This document shows, in pieces, positions 9,785 to 18,267 of a stretch of DNA of 64,000 nucleotides (position 1 is its first letter; each line of letters opens with the position of its first letter). Made by a program: the position numbers and the translations under genes. Origin of the DNA: Brevundimonas aurantiaca (lineage in GTDB: Bacteria; Pseudomonadota; Alphaproteobacteria; Caulobacterales; Caulobacteraceae); assembly GCF_014199955.1 (NCBI RefSeq), contig NZ_JACHOQ010000002.1, forward strand, positions 62,001-126,000, written 5' to 3'. The notes under the pieces are model-generated. The model saw nothing but the letters and a program-made list of their open reading frames with translations. It made no database searches and was not told where the DNA came from.

Positions 9785-10012
9785 ATGACCCGACCATCGG
9801 ACCGAAGACCTGGACAGGACGGAGGCGGTTGGCGGGCTTTCGTCCTCGGCATGGTCGGCATGTTCGCCGTTATCGCCGTGTGGGTCGCCCTGGTCGAATC
9901 GACGGGTGAGCGGGAGGTCGACGAGCGGCGACCCACCGAACGGCCCGCGTCCGAGATCGTCCAGCTGGGCGAGGTACAGGCGCCGGACGGGCCTATTTCA
10001 GACTATAGGTGA
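9785..10012 (+). CDS. Small single-pass membrane protein, unknown function
   Basis: 75 aa from the ATG at 9785, or 82 aa from an ATG at 9764. A basic N-terminus (RPSDRRPGQ) is followed by one hydrophobic helix (AFVLGMVGMFAVIAVWVALV) and a charged, Pro-rich tail of about 35 residues. By the positive-inside rule the tail is outside the cytoplasm. I do not recognise a family. It is divergent from the helicase gene, and its last 20 bases overlap the end of the convergent SIMPL-domain gene. Confidence 0.55.
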   Translation: MTRPSDRRPGQDGGGWRAFVLGMVGMFAVIAVWVALVESTGEREVDERRPTERPASEIVQLGEVQAPDGPISDYR

Positions 10013-10712
10013 TGGTGGTCACGACCCGGACCTTCTTGTCGATGGAGCCGGATTCGTCGCCGCCCGCGCCGTCGCGCGGCAGGATTTCGAAGGAGCCCTG
10101 GGTCGCCTGGCGAATGGGGCCGAGCGGCGTGCCCGAGTCCTTGGCGAACTGTTCGGCGCCGGTGCGCGCCGCCGCCGTGCCTTCGGCGATCATCTCGGGC
10201 CGGACGGCGTTCAGCTTGGTGAAGATGTAGGAGGGGCCCTGGAAATCCTGAAGCACCACGCCCTGACGGACCAGGTCGTTGAGGGCGCGGGTGGTGGCCT
10301 GGACCCGGGCGACGTCGCCGGTGCGGACGATGACGGTCTGGGCCAGGATGAAGCGAGGGCCGCCGTTCTGGACTCCGTATTCCCGAGACCGCGTGTCGGC
10401 CACCTCCAGCCGTCCCAGATCGACGGCCTCGGCCGGATAGCCCTGGGACTTCAGGAACTGGCGGACCAGGGCCAGGTCGCCGTCGATCCGTGCCTGGACT
10501 TCGGACAGAACCTCGCCCGAGGCGGTGAAGCGCAGCGGCAGGACCGCCAGATCCGCCTTCACCTCGCGCTCCGACAGGCCGCGCACGGTCACGGTGCGGT
10601 CGCCGGCGCGGGCGTGGACCACGCCCTGGCCGATCAGGGCCCCGGCGCCGATCAGGCCCAGGGCGACCAAGCCGCCGAAGACGGCGGCGGGGATCAGGCG
10701 CGGGGTGTCCAT
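9993..10712 (-). CDS. SIMPL-domain (DUF541, YggE-like) envelope protein
   Basis: 239 aa. An N-terminal hydrophobic segment (residues 9-33) looks like a signal anchor or uncleaved signal peptide. The rest is a SIMPL domain, recognisable by RTVTVRGLSEREVKADLAV, the central FILAQTVIVRT strand, and the final region PLGPIRQATQGSF. YggE proteins are periplasmic and linked to oxidative stress tolerance, but the molecular activity is not established. Here the gene is downstream of a ribbon-helix-helix gene in the same direction, with a 24-base gap. Confidence 0.85.
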   Translation of the reverse strand: MDTPRLIPAAVFGGLVALGLIGAGALIGQGVVHARAGDRTVTVRGLSEREVKADLAVLPLRFTASGEVLSEVQARIDGDLALVRQFLKSQGYPAEAVDLGRLEVADTRSREYGVQNGGPRFILAQTVIVRTGDVARVQATTRALNDLVRQGVVLQDFQGPSYIFTKLNAVRPEMIAEGTAAARTGAEQFAKDSGTPLGPIRQATQGSFEILPRDGAGGDESGSIDKKVRVVTTITYSLK

Positions 10713-10736
10713 TCGAGGCTCCTTTGACGACCCATG

Positions 10737-10961
10737 TTACGCGCCCGGACCGTGCTCCGCCACCCAGGACAGGGCCAGAAGGCGGCAGGCGGAGGCGAGG
10801 GGGCGACGCCCGCGGCCGGCGTCGATATCGGCCAGCAACTGCGCCTTGCTGAAGCCGCGGGCGGCGGCGATCCGATCCAGAACCGCCCAGAATTCCGGCT
10901 CCAGGGCCACGGAGGTGGCATGGCCCGCCAAGACCACTGAACGCTTGGTCAGGCCGCTCAT
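10737..10961 (-). CDS. Ribbon-helix-helix domain protein
   Basis: 74 aa from the ATG at 10961. The sequence SGLTKRSVVLAGHATSVALEPEFWAVLDRIA resembles the RHH_4 family: a beta strand (TSVAL) and two helices, the second being GFSKAQLLADI. Such proteins bind DNA as dimers and may act as small regulators or antitoxin-like factors; no partner toxin is visible. An upstream ATG at 11087 would add a Pro/His-rich stretch that looks non-coding and overlaps the divergent promoter region, so I use the shorter form. Confidence 0.8.
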   Translation of the reverse strand: MSGLTKRSVVLAGHATSVALEPEFWAVLDRIAAARGFSKAQLLADIDAGRGRRPLASACRLLALSWVAEHGPGA

Positions 10962-11099
10962 CGCAGCCCGGGTCGGGGAGAGTGGACAGGGGCGCGGCGC
11001 ATGGGCTTCCTTTTCGGCGGGTGTCACATTCGGGCGCAAGACGTGAGGGGCGCCGATGGGGTGACGGTGGTATCCGGACGCCGCCAACCGGAGTCTTGC

Positions 11100-11993
11100 A
11101 TGAGTCGCCCCGTCACCGTCCTAGCCATCCTCGTCTGCGCCCTCATCTGGGGCACGACCTGGTTCGCCATCACCCTGCAGCTGGGCGTGGTTGATCCGAT
11201 CGTCTCGATCGTCTGGCGTTTCGGTCTGGCGGCTGTCGTCCTGTTCGGCTTCTGCGCCCTGACGCGGCGGCCGCTCAGGCTGAGTCGCGTCCAGCATCTG
11301 GCCGCCGTGGGGCAGGGGGCCTTCGTCTTCGCGGTCAGCTACGGCTTCGTCTATGCGGCCGAGGAGCGGGTGGCCTCGGCCGTGGTGGCGGTCATTTTTG
11401 CGGCCCTGGCCTTCGTGAACCTCGTCATGTTCCGGCTGGTGGAGCGACAGAAGGCGTCCGCCGGCGCCTGGCAGGGGGCGGTGCTGGGGATTTGCGGTGT
11501 CGCGGTCCTGTCGTTTGGCCAACTGGCGGGAACGGGGGCTTCCGCCGGATCGGCGCCGGGGCTGGGCATTGTGCTGGCCCTCGTCGCGGTGCTCGCCTCC
11601 GCCTTGGGCAACTGGTTTGCCTGGCGCGGTCAGCAGGCCGGAGCCCCGGTCATGGCCGCCACAGCCTGGGCCATGGCCTATGGCACGGCCATGTTGGCTG
11701 CTTACGGGCTTGCAACCGGAGTGGAGTGGCGGGTCGAGGCGACACCCGCCTATGTTCTGTCCCTGCTGCACCTGTCGCTTTTCGGATCGGTCATCGCCTT
11801 CGGCCTGTACTTCACCCTGGCGAAACAGAGGGGGTTCGCCCTCGCCAGCTATATCTCGGCCCTGACCCCGCCGATCGCCGTCATCATGTCCGTTCTGTTC
11901 GAGGGGGCGGAGGTCGGCGTGACCATGCTGGGCGGTCTGGCGCTTGTGTTGGTCGGCCAGGTGTTGCTGATCCGGGCGCCCAAGGCGGCTTAA
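11100..11993 (+). CDS. EamA/DMT-family transporter
   Basis: 297 aa from ATG 11100; a longer frame begins at 11001 but its first 33 residues look non-coding. About ten hydrophobic helices in two EamA repeats, opening VLAILVCALIWGTTWFAI, the signature of the drug/metabolite transporter superfamily. The second repeat ends near SALTPPIAVIMSVLFEG. An inner-membrane exporter of amino acids or other small metabolites is likely; the substrate is unknown. It is divergent from the ribbon-helix-helix gene and convergent with the DUF4169 gene 3 bases away. Confidence 0.88.
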   Translation: MSRPVTVLAILVCALIWGTTWFAITLQLGVVDPIVSIVWRFGLAAVVLFGFCALTRRPLRLSRVQHLAAVGQGAFVFAVSYGFVYAAEERVASAVVAVIFAALAFVNLVMFRLVERQKASAGAWQGAVLGICGVAVLSFGQLAGTGASAGSAPGLGIVLALVAVLASALGNWFAWRGQQAGAPVMAATAWAMAYGTAMLAAYGLATGVEWRVEATPAYVLSLLHLSLFGSVIAFGLYFTLAKQRGFALASYISALTPPIAVIMSVLFEGAEVGVTMLGGLALVLVGQVLLIRAPKAA

Positions 11994-11996
11994 GGC

Positions 11997-12185
11997 TCAG
12001 TCTTCCGTCGGCGTCTCGCGCTTCTGAGCATCCAGGCGACGGTCCGCCCGCTCCTGCTCGGTCCGGGCGGCCTGTTTCTCGCCCTTGGAGCGTCCGTGGA
12101 CGACGCGGTTCGCCGCCGCCCGGATCTTGTCTTCTGACTTTGCGCGGGCCTTGCGCGCCCGGTTCAGGTTGATGATTTCAGCCAT
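11997..12185 (-). CDS. DUF4169 family small basic protein
   Basis: 62 aa. The start AEIINLNRARKARAKSEDK is the hallmark of DUF4169, a short, highly charged, presumably helical family found in Alphaproteobacteria. The function is unknown. It lies 2 bases downstream of the patatin-like gene on the same strand and may be co-transcribed with it. It is too small and charged to be a membrane protein. Confidence 0.85.
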   Translation of the reverse strand: MAEIINLNRARKARAKSEDKIRAAANRVVHGRSKGEKQAARTEQERADRRLDAQKRETPTED

Positions 12186-12187
12186 GG

Positions 12188-13423
12188 TCAGTTCTGTTTT
12201 TCGGGTCTGTCGGCCTCGTGGGGTCTCAGCGGCTCGGGGACCTCCTCGGCGGGCAGGGCCTTGGCGGGAAGGAAGCCAGGCGAAGGTTCCGGCCGATCCA
12301 GGCGGGTCCAGGCCTCGGCGGACCGACCTTGCCGGCGCCCCAGTTCGAACAGGGCCGTCATGGTCTTCTGGTCGAACTCCAGGCTGGAGGCCTCGACATT
12401 ATCGGGAATGGCGGACAGGGACAGGCTCATCCCGTTGCGCCGGGCGAAGGCGGCGGTGGTCGCCAGATGCGCGCGCAGCGAAGCCTTGCTCATGCTGTCG
12501 TAGCTGCGCATCAGGATTGCGGTCAGCCGACCGGGCGTGACCCCCTCGTTGCGGCCGACCTGGCCGTTGACCACGACATAGAGGGCGCCGCCGCCGGGCT
12601 CGTCCTGCGGCCGCGTCCACAGGGCCAGGGGCTCCGGGATGGCGAGGAAGGGGGTGTTGACCCCGCCGTCGGCGTGCATTTCCATCACCACGGTCTGGTC
12701 CGGCTGAAGGCCAGCGATCAGCACGGGCGGAAAGACGCCTGGGATGCTGGCGGACGCCACCAGCACCTCCTTGAACAGGGCGCGCGAGTTTTCGTCGTTC
12801 TGGCTGGCCAGCAGGCCCATGTCCCAGATGACCGTCTCCTCGTTGTCCAGATTGGTGGTGGCGACCAGCAGGCGGCGGCCCTTGGCGTGTTCGCGGGCGA
12901 TGGCCGCCAGGAGGTCGGGGGTCACGTTCTCGTCAACGAGAGTCCGGAGCGCCGAGGCGCTGTAGAGGCTGGGGTAGAGGAAGAAGGCCAGGCTGCGCCA
13001 GCTCAACAGGCTGCTGGCGCCCCCGTCCGTATAGGCGTGGCCCAGCTGGGGGTCCCATTCGGAACCGGCGAAGGCGAAGGGGGCGGCCAGGGCGCCGGTG
13101 CTGACGCCGGTGACGATGTCGAAGACCGGCCGGTCGCCCCGCTCGGTCCAGCCGACCAGCACGCCTGCGCCATAGGCGCCGTTGGCCCCGCCGCCGGACA
13201 GGGCCAGGATCGACAGATCATGTTTCTGAGCCAGGCGCTGGCCGACTTCTTCAGTGAAGGCCTCGAGGCGCACGGCGTCATTCGTGCGGATCCGCGGGTC
13301 CTGAGCCGGGATCAGAGCGCCATCGGCCAGGCGCAGCGGGCCTTCCGGCCGCTGCAGGGTGCCGCAGGCGGCGACGGACCAGGCCATCATCATCGCCAGC
13401 AGGGTCGAACAGGCGCGTTTCAT
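12188..13423 (-). CDS. Patatin-like phospholipase, lipoprotein
   Basis: 411 aa from ATG 13423. The N-terminus is a lipoprotein signal with a lipobox ending VAAC (Cys20). The patatin fold is clear: oxyanion-hole SGGGANGAYGAG, nucleophile elbow GVSTG (serine), and catalytic aspartate in ADGGVNTPF. It probably hydrolyses acyl esters of phospholipids or other lipids at the inner face of the outer membrane or in the periplasm. The frame extends upstream to 13804, but that segment overlaps the opposite DUF2171 gene and carries no signal, so I reject it. The downstream DUF4169 gene follows after 2 bases. Confidence 0.9.
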   Translation of the reverse strand: MKRACSTLLAMMMAWSVAACGTLQRPEGPLRLADGALIPAQDPRIRTNDAVRLEAFTEEVGQRLAQKHDLSILALSGGGANGAYGAGVLVGWTERGDRPVFDIVTGVSTGALAAPFAFAGSEWDPQLGHAYTDGGASSLLSWRSLAFFLYPSLYSASALRTLVDENVTPDLLAAIAREHAKGRRLLVATTNLDNEETVIWDMGLLASQNDENSRALFKEVLVASASIPGVFPPVLIAGLQPDQTVVMEMHADGGVNTPFLAIPEPLALWTRPQDEPGGGALYVVVNGQVGRNEGVTPGRLTAILMRSYDSMSKASLRAHLATTAAFARRNGMSLSLSAIPDNVEASSLEFDQKTMTALFELGRRQGRSAEAWTRLDRPEPSPGFLPAKALPAEEVPEPLRPHEADRPEKQN

Positions 13424-13567
13424 ATGTACCTCGACGATCCGTGAAGGAGCCGGCGGCCGAGCTCGGGCCCGTCCCAGGTTCCTTATACAGCAGTAAGCTA
13501 TGCGGTTTGAAACCCGCTCGTGGCGCATCCGTTTCATGGGACCAATCTTCAAACCCGGAGAACCCTC

Positions 13568-13807
13568 ATGGTCGACGCCTCGCTCATCAAAGAACATCTC
13601 GAAGTCGTGGGATCGGACGGCGGCCACGTCGGGCGCGTGGATCATGTGCTGGAAGACCAGATCGAACTGGCCAAGCTGGACCTCGCCGGCGGCTTCAAAC
13701 ATCACCTGATCCCGGTCAGCTGGGTGGAACGGGTGGACGACAAGCATGTCCATCTGAACCTGACACAGGACGAGGCCAAGGCGCGCTGGTCCGAGAAACC
13801 CCACTAG
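13568..13807 (+). CDS. DUF2171 domain protein
   Basis: 79 aa. The sequence DASLIKEHLEVVGSDGGHVG with HHLIPVSWVERVD is typical of DUF2171, a short PRC-barrel-like family that often has paralogues in alphaproteobacteria. Function is unknown. The ATG at 13568 starts the conserved domain; an in-frame ATG at 13520 only adds non-conserved residues. A hairpin follows 22 bases after the stop. It is divergently arranged with the patatin gene. Confidence 0.85.
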   Translation: MVDASLIKEHLEVVGSDGGHVGRVDHVLEDQIELAKLDLAGGFKHHLIPVSWVERVDDKHVHLNLTQDEAKARWSEKPH

Positions 13808-13829
13808 GGCCCGGTGTCGGCGAATTAAT

Positions 13830-13862
13830 GAAGGCCCTGCTGTCGTCGGCGGGGCCTTCGTT
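13830..13862 (+). terminator. Hairpin after the DUF2171 gene
   Basis: GAAGGCCC at 13830 can pair with GGGGCCTTC about 15 bases later, followed by a weak T-containing tract (GTTCT). This lies between the DUF2171 stop and the yccF start. Confidence 0.4.
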
Positions 13863-15023
13863 CTATCTGTAGGACATTGTTCTCGGAGAGATGCGATGAT
13901 CCGTCTGATCCTGAATATCCTGTGGTTGATCTTCGGCGGTTGGCTGTCGGGCCTGCTGTGGCTGCTGGGCGGTGCGATCCTGGCCCTGACCGTGGTGGGC
14001 CTGCCCTGGACCTTCGCCGCCTGGCGGATCGCCAGCTATTCCTTCTGGCCCTTCGGGCGGGAGATCGTCTGGCAGGACGCCCATCCGGTGGCGGGCTGTC
14101 TGGGTCTGGTGCTGAACATCGTCTGGTTCGTCGTGGCGGGCTGGTACATCGCCCTGTCGCACCTGGTTATCGCGGTGGCCGAGTTCGTCTCGATCATCGG
14201 CATCCCCTTCGCCCTGAAGGATCTGGAACTGGCCAAGCTGGCGGTGGCGCCGGTGGGGCGGACGATCCGGGAGAAGGTCTGAGCCCCAGTCCGGCTTGAG
14301 CAGTATGTCCAGCATCATCTCGCGACGGGTCAGGAAGTTGCGCGTGACCTGATAGTGATCAGTGTCCTCGTATTCGATCCGTTCAAGACCGTGTTCGGAC
14401 GCCTGGTAGATCCAGGCGTTGGGATAGCCGAGAAGGATGGGCGAATGGGTGGCGATGATCAGCTGGGACCGCGCCATGACCAGCTCGTGCAGGCGCGCGA
14501 GGAAGGACAGCTGCCGGCTGGGTGACAGGGCGGCCTCGGGTTCGTCCAGTATGTAAAGGCCGTCGCCGATAAAACGATTGTCGAAAAGGGCGAAGAAGGA
14601 CTCGCCGTGCGACTGTTCGTGCAACCGGCGGGCGCCATACCGGGACCCCATGACCTCGGCACTTTCCAGATAGGAGGCGACGGTGAAGAAGCTCTCGGCG
14701 CGGAGAAAGAAGCCGTCCTGAACCCTCTGCGCCGACCGGACCGGCCTTACGAACCTGTGCAGAGGCGAATGGCTGTCGCGTGTGCCGAAACGGTGTTCGC
14801 GACCGCCGCCTTCGGGGTTGAACCCCCACGCCACCGCCAGGGCCTCGATCAGCGTGGACTTTCCTGAGCCGTTCTCGCCGACGAGAAAGGTTACGTTCGG
14901 GTGGAAGGCCAGCCGGTCGAGCGAGCGCACGACCGGCAGGTTGAAGGGATAGACGGAAGCGTCCCAGCCGTCTCGGCGCTCGAAAAGGGCCTCGATCCAG
15001 TAGGGACGCTCCAGGGCGGTCAT
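13863..15023 (-). CDS. AAA-family ATPase with an abnormal C-terminal read-through
   Basis: 386 aa frame. Walker A GENGSGKST at residues 49-57, signature segment LSPSRQLSFLARLH, and Walker B LYILDEPEAALS near 156-167, followed by IIATHSPILL. This matches the short ABC/RecF-like ATPases of about 240 residues, which usually end near the equivalent of residue 242 (MLDILL). Here the frame continues about 144 codons, His/Arg/Gln-rich and compositionally non-protein-like, entirely antisense to yccF. A lost stop codon or a frameshift near 14290 is likely. The start lies 4 bases after the fumC stop, so they are probably co-transcribed. Function is unknown; some relatives belong to defence or repair systems. 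Confidence 0.7.
   Translation of the reverse strand: MTALERPYWIEALFERRDGWDASVYPFNLPVVRSLDRLAFHPNVTFLVGENGSGKSTLIEALAVAWGFNPEGGGREHRFGTRDSHSPLHRFVRPVRSAQRVQDGFFLRAESFFTVASYLESAEVMGSRYGARRLHEQSHGESFFALFDNRFIGDGLYILDEPEAALSPSRQLSFLARLHELVMARSQLIIATHSPILLGYPNAWIYQASEHGLERIEYEDTDHYQVTRNFLTRREMMLDILLKPDWGSDLLPDRPPHRRHRQLGQFQILQGEGDADDRDELGHRDNQVRQGDVPARHDEPDDVQHQTQTARHRMGVLPDDLPPEGPEGIAGDPPGGEGPGQAHHGQGQDRTAQQPQQARQPTAEDQPQDIQDQTDHRISPRTMSYR
13896..14282 (+). CDS. yccF: YccF domain membrane protein
   Basis: 128 aa. Two YccF repeats, each with the pattern LNILWLIFGGWLSGLLW and LNIVWFVVAGWYIAL, giving about four hydrophobic helices. The conserved GLPWTFAAWRIASYSFWPFG matches the family. YccF is an inner-membrane protein of unknown function. 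The gene lies fully inside the antisense extension of the ATPase frame; the membrane-protein character and family match make this the real gene in that interval. Confidence 0.88.
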   Translation: MIRLILNILWLIFGGWLSGLLWLLGGAILALTVVGLPWTFAAWRIASYSFWPFGREIVWQDAHPVAGCLGLVLNIVWFVVAGWYIALSHLVIAVAEFVSIIGIPFALKDLELAKLAVAPVGRTIREKV

Positions 15024-15027
15024 CTCA

Positions 15028-16419
15028 TCAGCCCGGCGAGATCATCTTCTCGGGCCGGACCGCCTCGTCGAACTCGGCGTCGGTCAGATAGCCGCCGCCC
15101 ACAGCCTCTTCACGCAGGGTGGTGCCGTTCTTGTGCGCGGTTTTGGCGATCTTGGCGCAGAGGTCATAGCCCAGCTTGCCGTTCAGGGCCGTGACCAGCA
15201 TCAGCGAGTTGTTCAGGCCGCGCGCGATATTGTCTTCGCGGGCTTCGATGCCGACGACGCAGTTGTCGGTAAAGCTGATCGCCGCATCGGCCAGCAGTCG
15301 GACCGACTGCAGGAAGTTGTAGGCCATGACCGGGTTGTAGACGTTCAGCTCGAAATGCCCCTGCGAGCCGGCGAAGGTCAGGGCGGCGTTGTTGCCGAAC
15401 ACCTGGACGCAGACCTGGGTCAGGGCCTCGCACTGGGTCGGATTGACCTTGCCGGGCATGATCGACGAGCCCGGCTCGTTCTCCGGCAGGGCCAGTTCGC
15501 CCAGGCCCGAACGCGGGCCGGACCCCAGAAAGCGGATGTCGTTGGCGATCTTGAACAGCGAGGCGGCGACCGTGTTGATGGCGCCGTGGCTGAAGACCAT
15601 GGCGTCGTGGGCGGCCAGGGCCTCAAACTTGTTCGGGGCGGTGGTGAAGGGCAGGCCGGTGATCTGGGCGATCTGGGCCGCGACCTTCTCGGCGAAACCG
15701 ACGGGGGCGTTCAGGCCGGTGCCCACGGCGGTGCCGCCTTGGGCCAGCTCCATCAGCTTGGGCAGGGTCTGTTCGATCCGCTCGATGCCGTTGGCGACCT
15801 GCTGGGCGTAGCCGCCGAACTCCTGGCCCAGGGTCAGGGGGGTGGCGTCCTGGGTGTGGGTGCGGCCGATCTTGATGATGTGGGCCCAAGCCTTGGCCTT
15901 GGCGTCCAGGGCGGCGTGCAGATGCTTCAGCGCCGGGATCAGGTCGTTGACCACCTGTTCCGCGCAGGCCACGTGCATGGCGGTCGGATAGGTGTCGTTC
16001 GACGACTGGCTCATGTTGACGTGGTCGTTGGGGTGGACCGGCTTCTTGGAGCCCATCTCGCCGCCCAGGATCTCGATGGCGCGGTTCGAGATCACCTCAT
16101 TGGCGTTCATGTTCGACTGGGTGCCCGAACCCGTCTGCCAGACCACCAGGGGGAAGTGGTCGTTCAGCTTGCCTTCGATGACCTCGTTGGCGGCCTGGAT
16201 GATGGCCTCGGCCAGGGCGGGGTCGAGTTTGCCCAGGTCGCGGTTGGTCTCGGCCGCGGCGCGTTTGACGATCCCGAGAGCGCGGACCACCGGCAGGGGC
16301 TGCCTCTCCCAGCCGATCTTGAAATTGCCCAGAGACCGCTGCGCCTGGGCCCCCCAGTAGCGATCGGCGGCGACCTCTATGGGGCCGAAGGTGTCGGTTT
16401 CAGTGCGGACGTTGCTCAT
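15028..16419 (-). CDS. fumC: Class II fumarate hydratase
   Basis: 463 aa, the normal length. Fumarase/aspartase signature [11 protein letters not shown], with active-site regions [11 protein letters not shown] and [16 protein letters not shown]. It interconverts fumarate and malate in the TCA cycle and, unlike class I fumarase, has no iron-sulfur cluster. It is on the minus strand with the ATPase gene 4 bases downstream. The upstream gap to the divergent cyclophilin gene (82 bases) must hold both promoters. Confidence 0.97.
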   Translation of the reverse strand: MSNVRTETDTFGPIEVAADRYWGAQAQRSLGNFKIGWERQPLPVVRALGIVKRAAAETNRDLGKLDPALAEAIIQAANEVIEGKLNDHFPLVVWQTGSGTQSNMNANEVISNRAIEILGGEMGSKKPVHPNDHVNMSQSSNDTYPTAMHVACAEQVVNDLIPALKHLHAALDAKAKAWAHIIKIGRTHTQDATPLTLGQEFGGYAQQVANGIERIEQTLPKLMELAQGGTAVGTGLNAPVGFAEKVAAQIAQITGLPFTTAPNKFEALAAHDAMVFSHGAINTVAASLFKIANDIRFLGSGPRSGLGELALPENEPGSSIMPGKVNPTQCEALTQVCVQVFGNNAALTFAGSQGHFELNVYNPVMAYNFLQSVRLLADAAISFTDNCVVGIEAREDNIARGLNNSLMLVTALNGKLGYDLCAKIAKTAHKNGTTLREEAVGGGYLTDAEFDEAVRPEKMISPG

Positions 16420-16500
16420 GCGCGGACAAGGCTCTCAGGCGTGGCGATTGTATGCGCGGCGGTGTAGCACGAGAGAAGAGCAGGGCAAGGCGAGGCGGCC

Positions 16501-17118
16501 ATGGGACCAAAGCATATTCTAACGGCGACTCTGCTGGTGCTGGCGGGGTGCGCCGGCCTTCCCCCTGAACAGCCTCGACCGCGCGTCGCCCTGGACACGA
16601 CGGCTGGGCGAATCGTTCTGGCCCTCGACGCCGAAGCGGCGCCGATCAGCAGCTGCAACTTCATCAGCTACGTCGTCTTCGGCGACTATGACAACGGGTC
16701 CTTCTTCCGCACCGTGGTGCGCGACACCAATACGGCCAACCCGAACCCGATCGACGTCATCCAGGCGGCGACGCCGCGGGGCAGCGACGACGACGCCCGT
16801 CCGCCCATTCCGCTGGAGCGGACTCGGGACACAGGACTGCGCCATCGCGCGGGGACCGTGTCCATGGCGCGTGACGGTCCCGACAGCGCGACGTCCAGCT
16901 TCTTCATTGTGACCCAGGACACGCCCAGTCTGGATTTCGGCGGCGCCCGCAATCCGGACGGCCAGGGATTCGCCGCCTTCGGCCGGGTAGTCGAGGGATT
17001 GGATGTGGCGCGCCGCATCCAGAAGATGCCCGCGAACGCGCAAGAGCAGCTGACGCCGCCGGTCGTCATCCGTTCCGCCCGTTTGCTGGACGCTGCGCCG
17101 TCCGTCTGCACCCGATGA
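16501..17118 (+). CDS. Cyclophilin-type peptidyl-prolyl isomerase, lipoprotein
   Basis: 205 aa. The N-terminus ends in a lipobox (LVLAGC, Cys17), so the protein is anchored in the envelope. The cyclophilin core is visible as VALDTTAGRIVLAL, APISSCNFISYV, and DSATSSFFIVTQD, with GFAAFGRVVEGLDV near the C-terminus. It catalyses proline cis-trans isomerisation during folding of exported proteins. Its TGA overlaps the ATG of the RusA-like gene (ATGA), an unexpected partner. Confidence 0.88.
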   Translation: MGPKHILTATLLVLAGCAGLPPEQPRPRVALDTTAGRIVLALDAEAAPISSCNFISYVVFGDYDNGSFFRTVVRDTNTANPNPIDVIQAATPRGSDDDARPPIPLERTRDTGLRHRAGTVSMARDGPDSATSSFFIVTQDTPSLDFGGARNPDGQGFAAFGRVVEGLDVARRIQKMPANAQEQLTPPVVIRSARLLDAAPSVCTR

Positions 17119-17471
17119 CCGTCGGTTGGATCGGAACCGGCAAGGTCCGGGCCCGTGAGGACGGCGAGGCGGTCGAGATCGTCATCGACGGCCTGACCAC
17201 CCAAGCCAAATACTACAAGCCGCTGGTCTATGAGTTCATGCGCAAGGAGTGGGCGTCGAGACCGTCCTGGGGCGATCATGTGGTCGAAATCCGCATGGAA
17301 CATGTCGGCGAACCCCCGTGGATGGACCTCGACAACCTGGCCAAAGCCCTGCTCGACTCGATCAAGGGCTATCTGTTCCACGACGACAGCCAGGTGGCCC
17401 GTCTTCTCGTGGAGCGGCGGGAAGGCGAGCGCGAGCGGATTACGATCCGATCCTATCCTCGTAGGGCCTGA
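17115..17471 (+). CDS. RusA-family Holliday junction resolvase-like nuclease
   Basis: 118 aa, close to the 120 residues of RusA. The acidic cluster PPWMDLDNLAKALLDSIKG followed by HDDSQV holds the three aspartates that bind magnesium in RusA. RusA cleaves four-way DNA junctions. The family is usually phage-borne, but no other phage gene is nearby and the composition is native. It is translationally coupled to the cyclophilin gene and overlaps the convergent C13 peptidase gene by 32 bases. Confidence 0.8.
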   Translation: MTVGWIGTGKVRAREDGEAVEIVIDGLTTQAKYYKPLVYEFMRKEWASRPSWGDHVVEIRMEHVGEPPWMDLDNLAKALLDSIKGYLFHDDSQVARLLVERREGERERITIRSYPRRA

Positions 17472-18204
17472 ACCGCAGCGTCGGCAAAAGCAGTTGCATG
17501 TTCGCGCCGATCGCCGTTTGAGGCTCGGAGGCCGGAGAGAGCCCCTCCGCCTGTTCGCGCGCGGCGACGCAAGACGTGGCGGCGCGGGACAGGGCGATGA
17601 AATCCGGCGCAGTCTTCAGCCCGTCCAGCACGCATTCATCAAAATAGGGATACAGGGCGTCGGCGGCGCAGCCGAATGAGGAGCGATCGCGCCGGGCGGC
17701 GGTCATGACCATGCGGTTCGGTCCCTTCAGGCCGTCGACGAAGACGCCCGAGAAACAGGCGGACAGCACCACGACCGTCGGACGATCGCCGCAGGTTTGA
17801 CGCAAGACAGGGATCAGATCCTCTGGAGCCAGCGTCGCCTCCGGTCCGAAAACCAGGCCTTCGGGAGAGCCGTGGGAGGTGACGTAGAAGAGGCAGCCGC
17901 GCGTCGCCCGTTCAGCCGCCTCGGCAAACCGACGCAGGCTGTCCTTGGCCTCCACCGGCGCGGCGACGTCCGGACGCAGGCTGACGCTGACCATGGAGGC
18001 CGGATCGAAGCCTACTCGCTGAAAGGCCTTGGACAGGTCGCGTTGGGCGTTGTCGAAGGCGGTGATCGCTCGGCCGTCGCTGTCGCGCCAGTCGGCGGCT
18101 ATGACGGCGGAGGCCCAGCCGTCGAACCGGTTCTGGGCCTGGGCCGAACAGCCCAGGACGACTAGGCTGAACATCACGACCGCCGCCGTGGTCCACCGAC
18201 ACAT
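17440..18204 (-). CDS. C13-family (legumain-like) cysteine peptidase, exported
   Basis: 254 aa. The signal sequence ends in a lipobox-like VVLGC (Cys19), with a possible signal peptidase I site after AQA a few residues on. The caspase-like catalytic dyad is His111 in YVTSHGSPEG and Cys150 in VVVLSACFSG, each after a hydrophobic strand as in clan CD peptidases. Bacterial C13 proteins are poorly studied; legumain cleaves after asparagine, but specificity here is unknown. The 3' end overlaps the RusA-like gene on the other strand. Confidence 0.78.
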   Translation of the reverse strand: MCRWTTAAVVMFSLVVLGCSAQAQNRFDGWASAVIAADWRDSDGRAITAFDNAQRDLSKAFQRVGFDPASMVSVSLRPDVAAPVEAKDSLRRFAEAAERATRGCLFYVTSHGSPEGLVFGPEATLAPEDLIPVLRQTCGDRPTVVVLSACFSGVFVDGLKGPNRMVMTAARRDRSSFGCAADALYPYFDECVLDGLKTAPDFIALSRAATSCVAAREQAEGLSPASEPQTAIGANMQLLLPTLRFRPYEDRIGS

Positions 18205-18267
18205 CGCACGTCCCCATCCACATTCGTGACACAGCAGCTTAGCGCCAGGACGGGGTGAGGGAAGAGT

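Noticed and set aside
13424-13804. Upstream extension of the patatin-like protein, 127 codons
   Set aside because: The lipoprotein signal starts at 13423, and the extension overlaps the DUF2171 gene on the other strand.
17115-17471. RusA-like gene as a sign of a prophage
   Set aside because: No integrase, capsid, lysis or other phage gene nearby, and the composition equals that of the surroundings.
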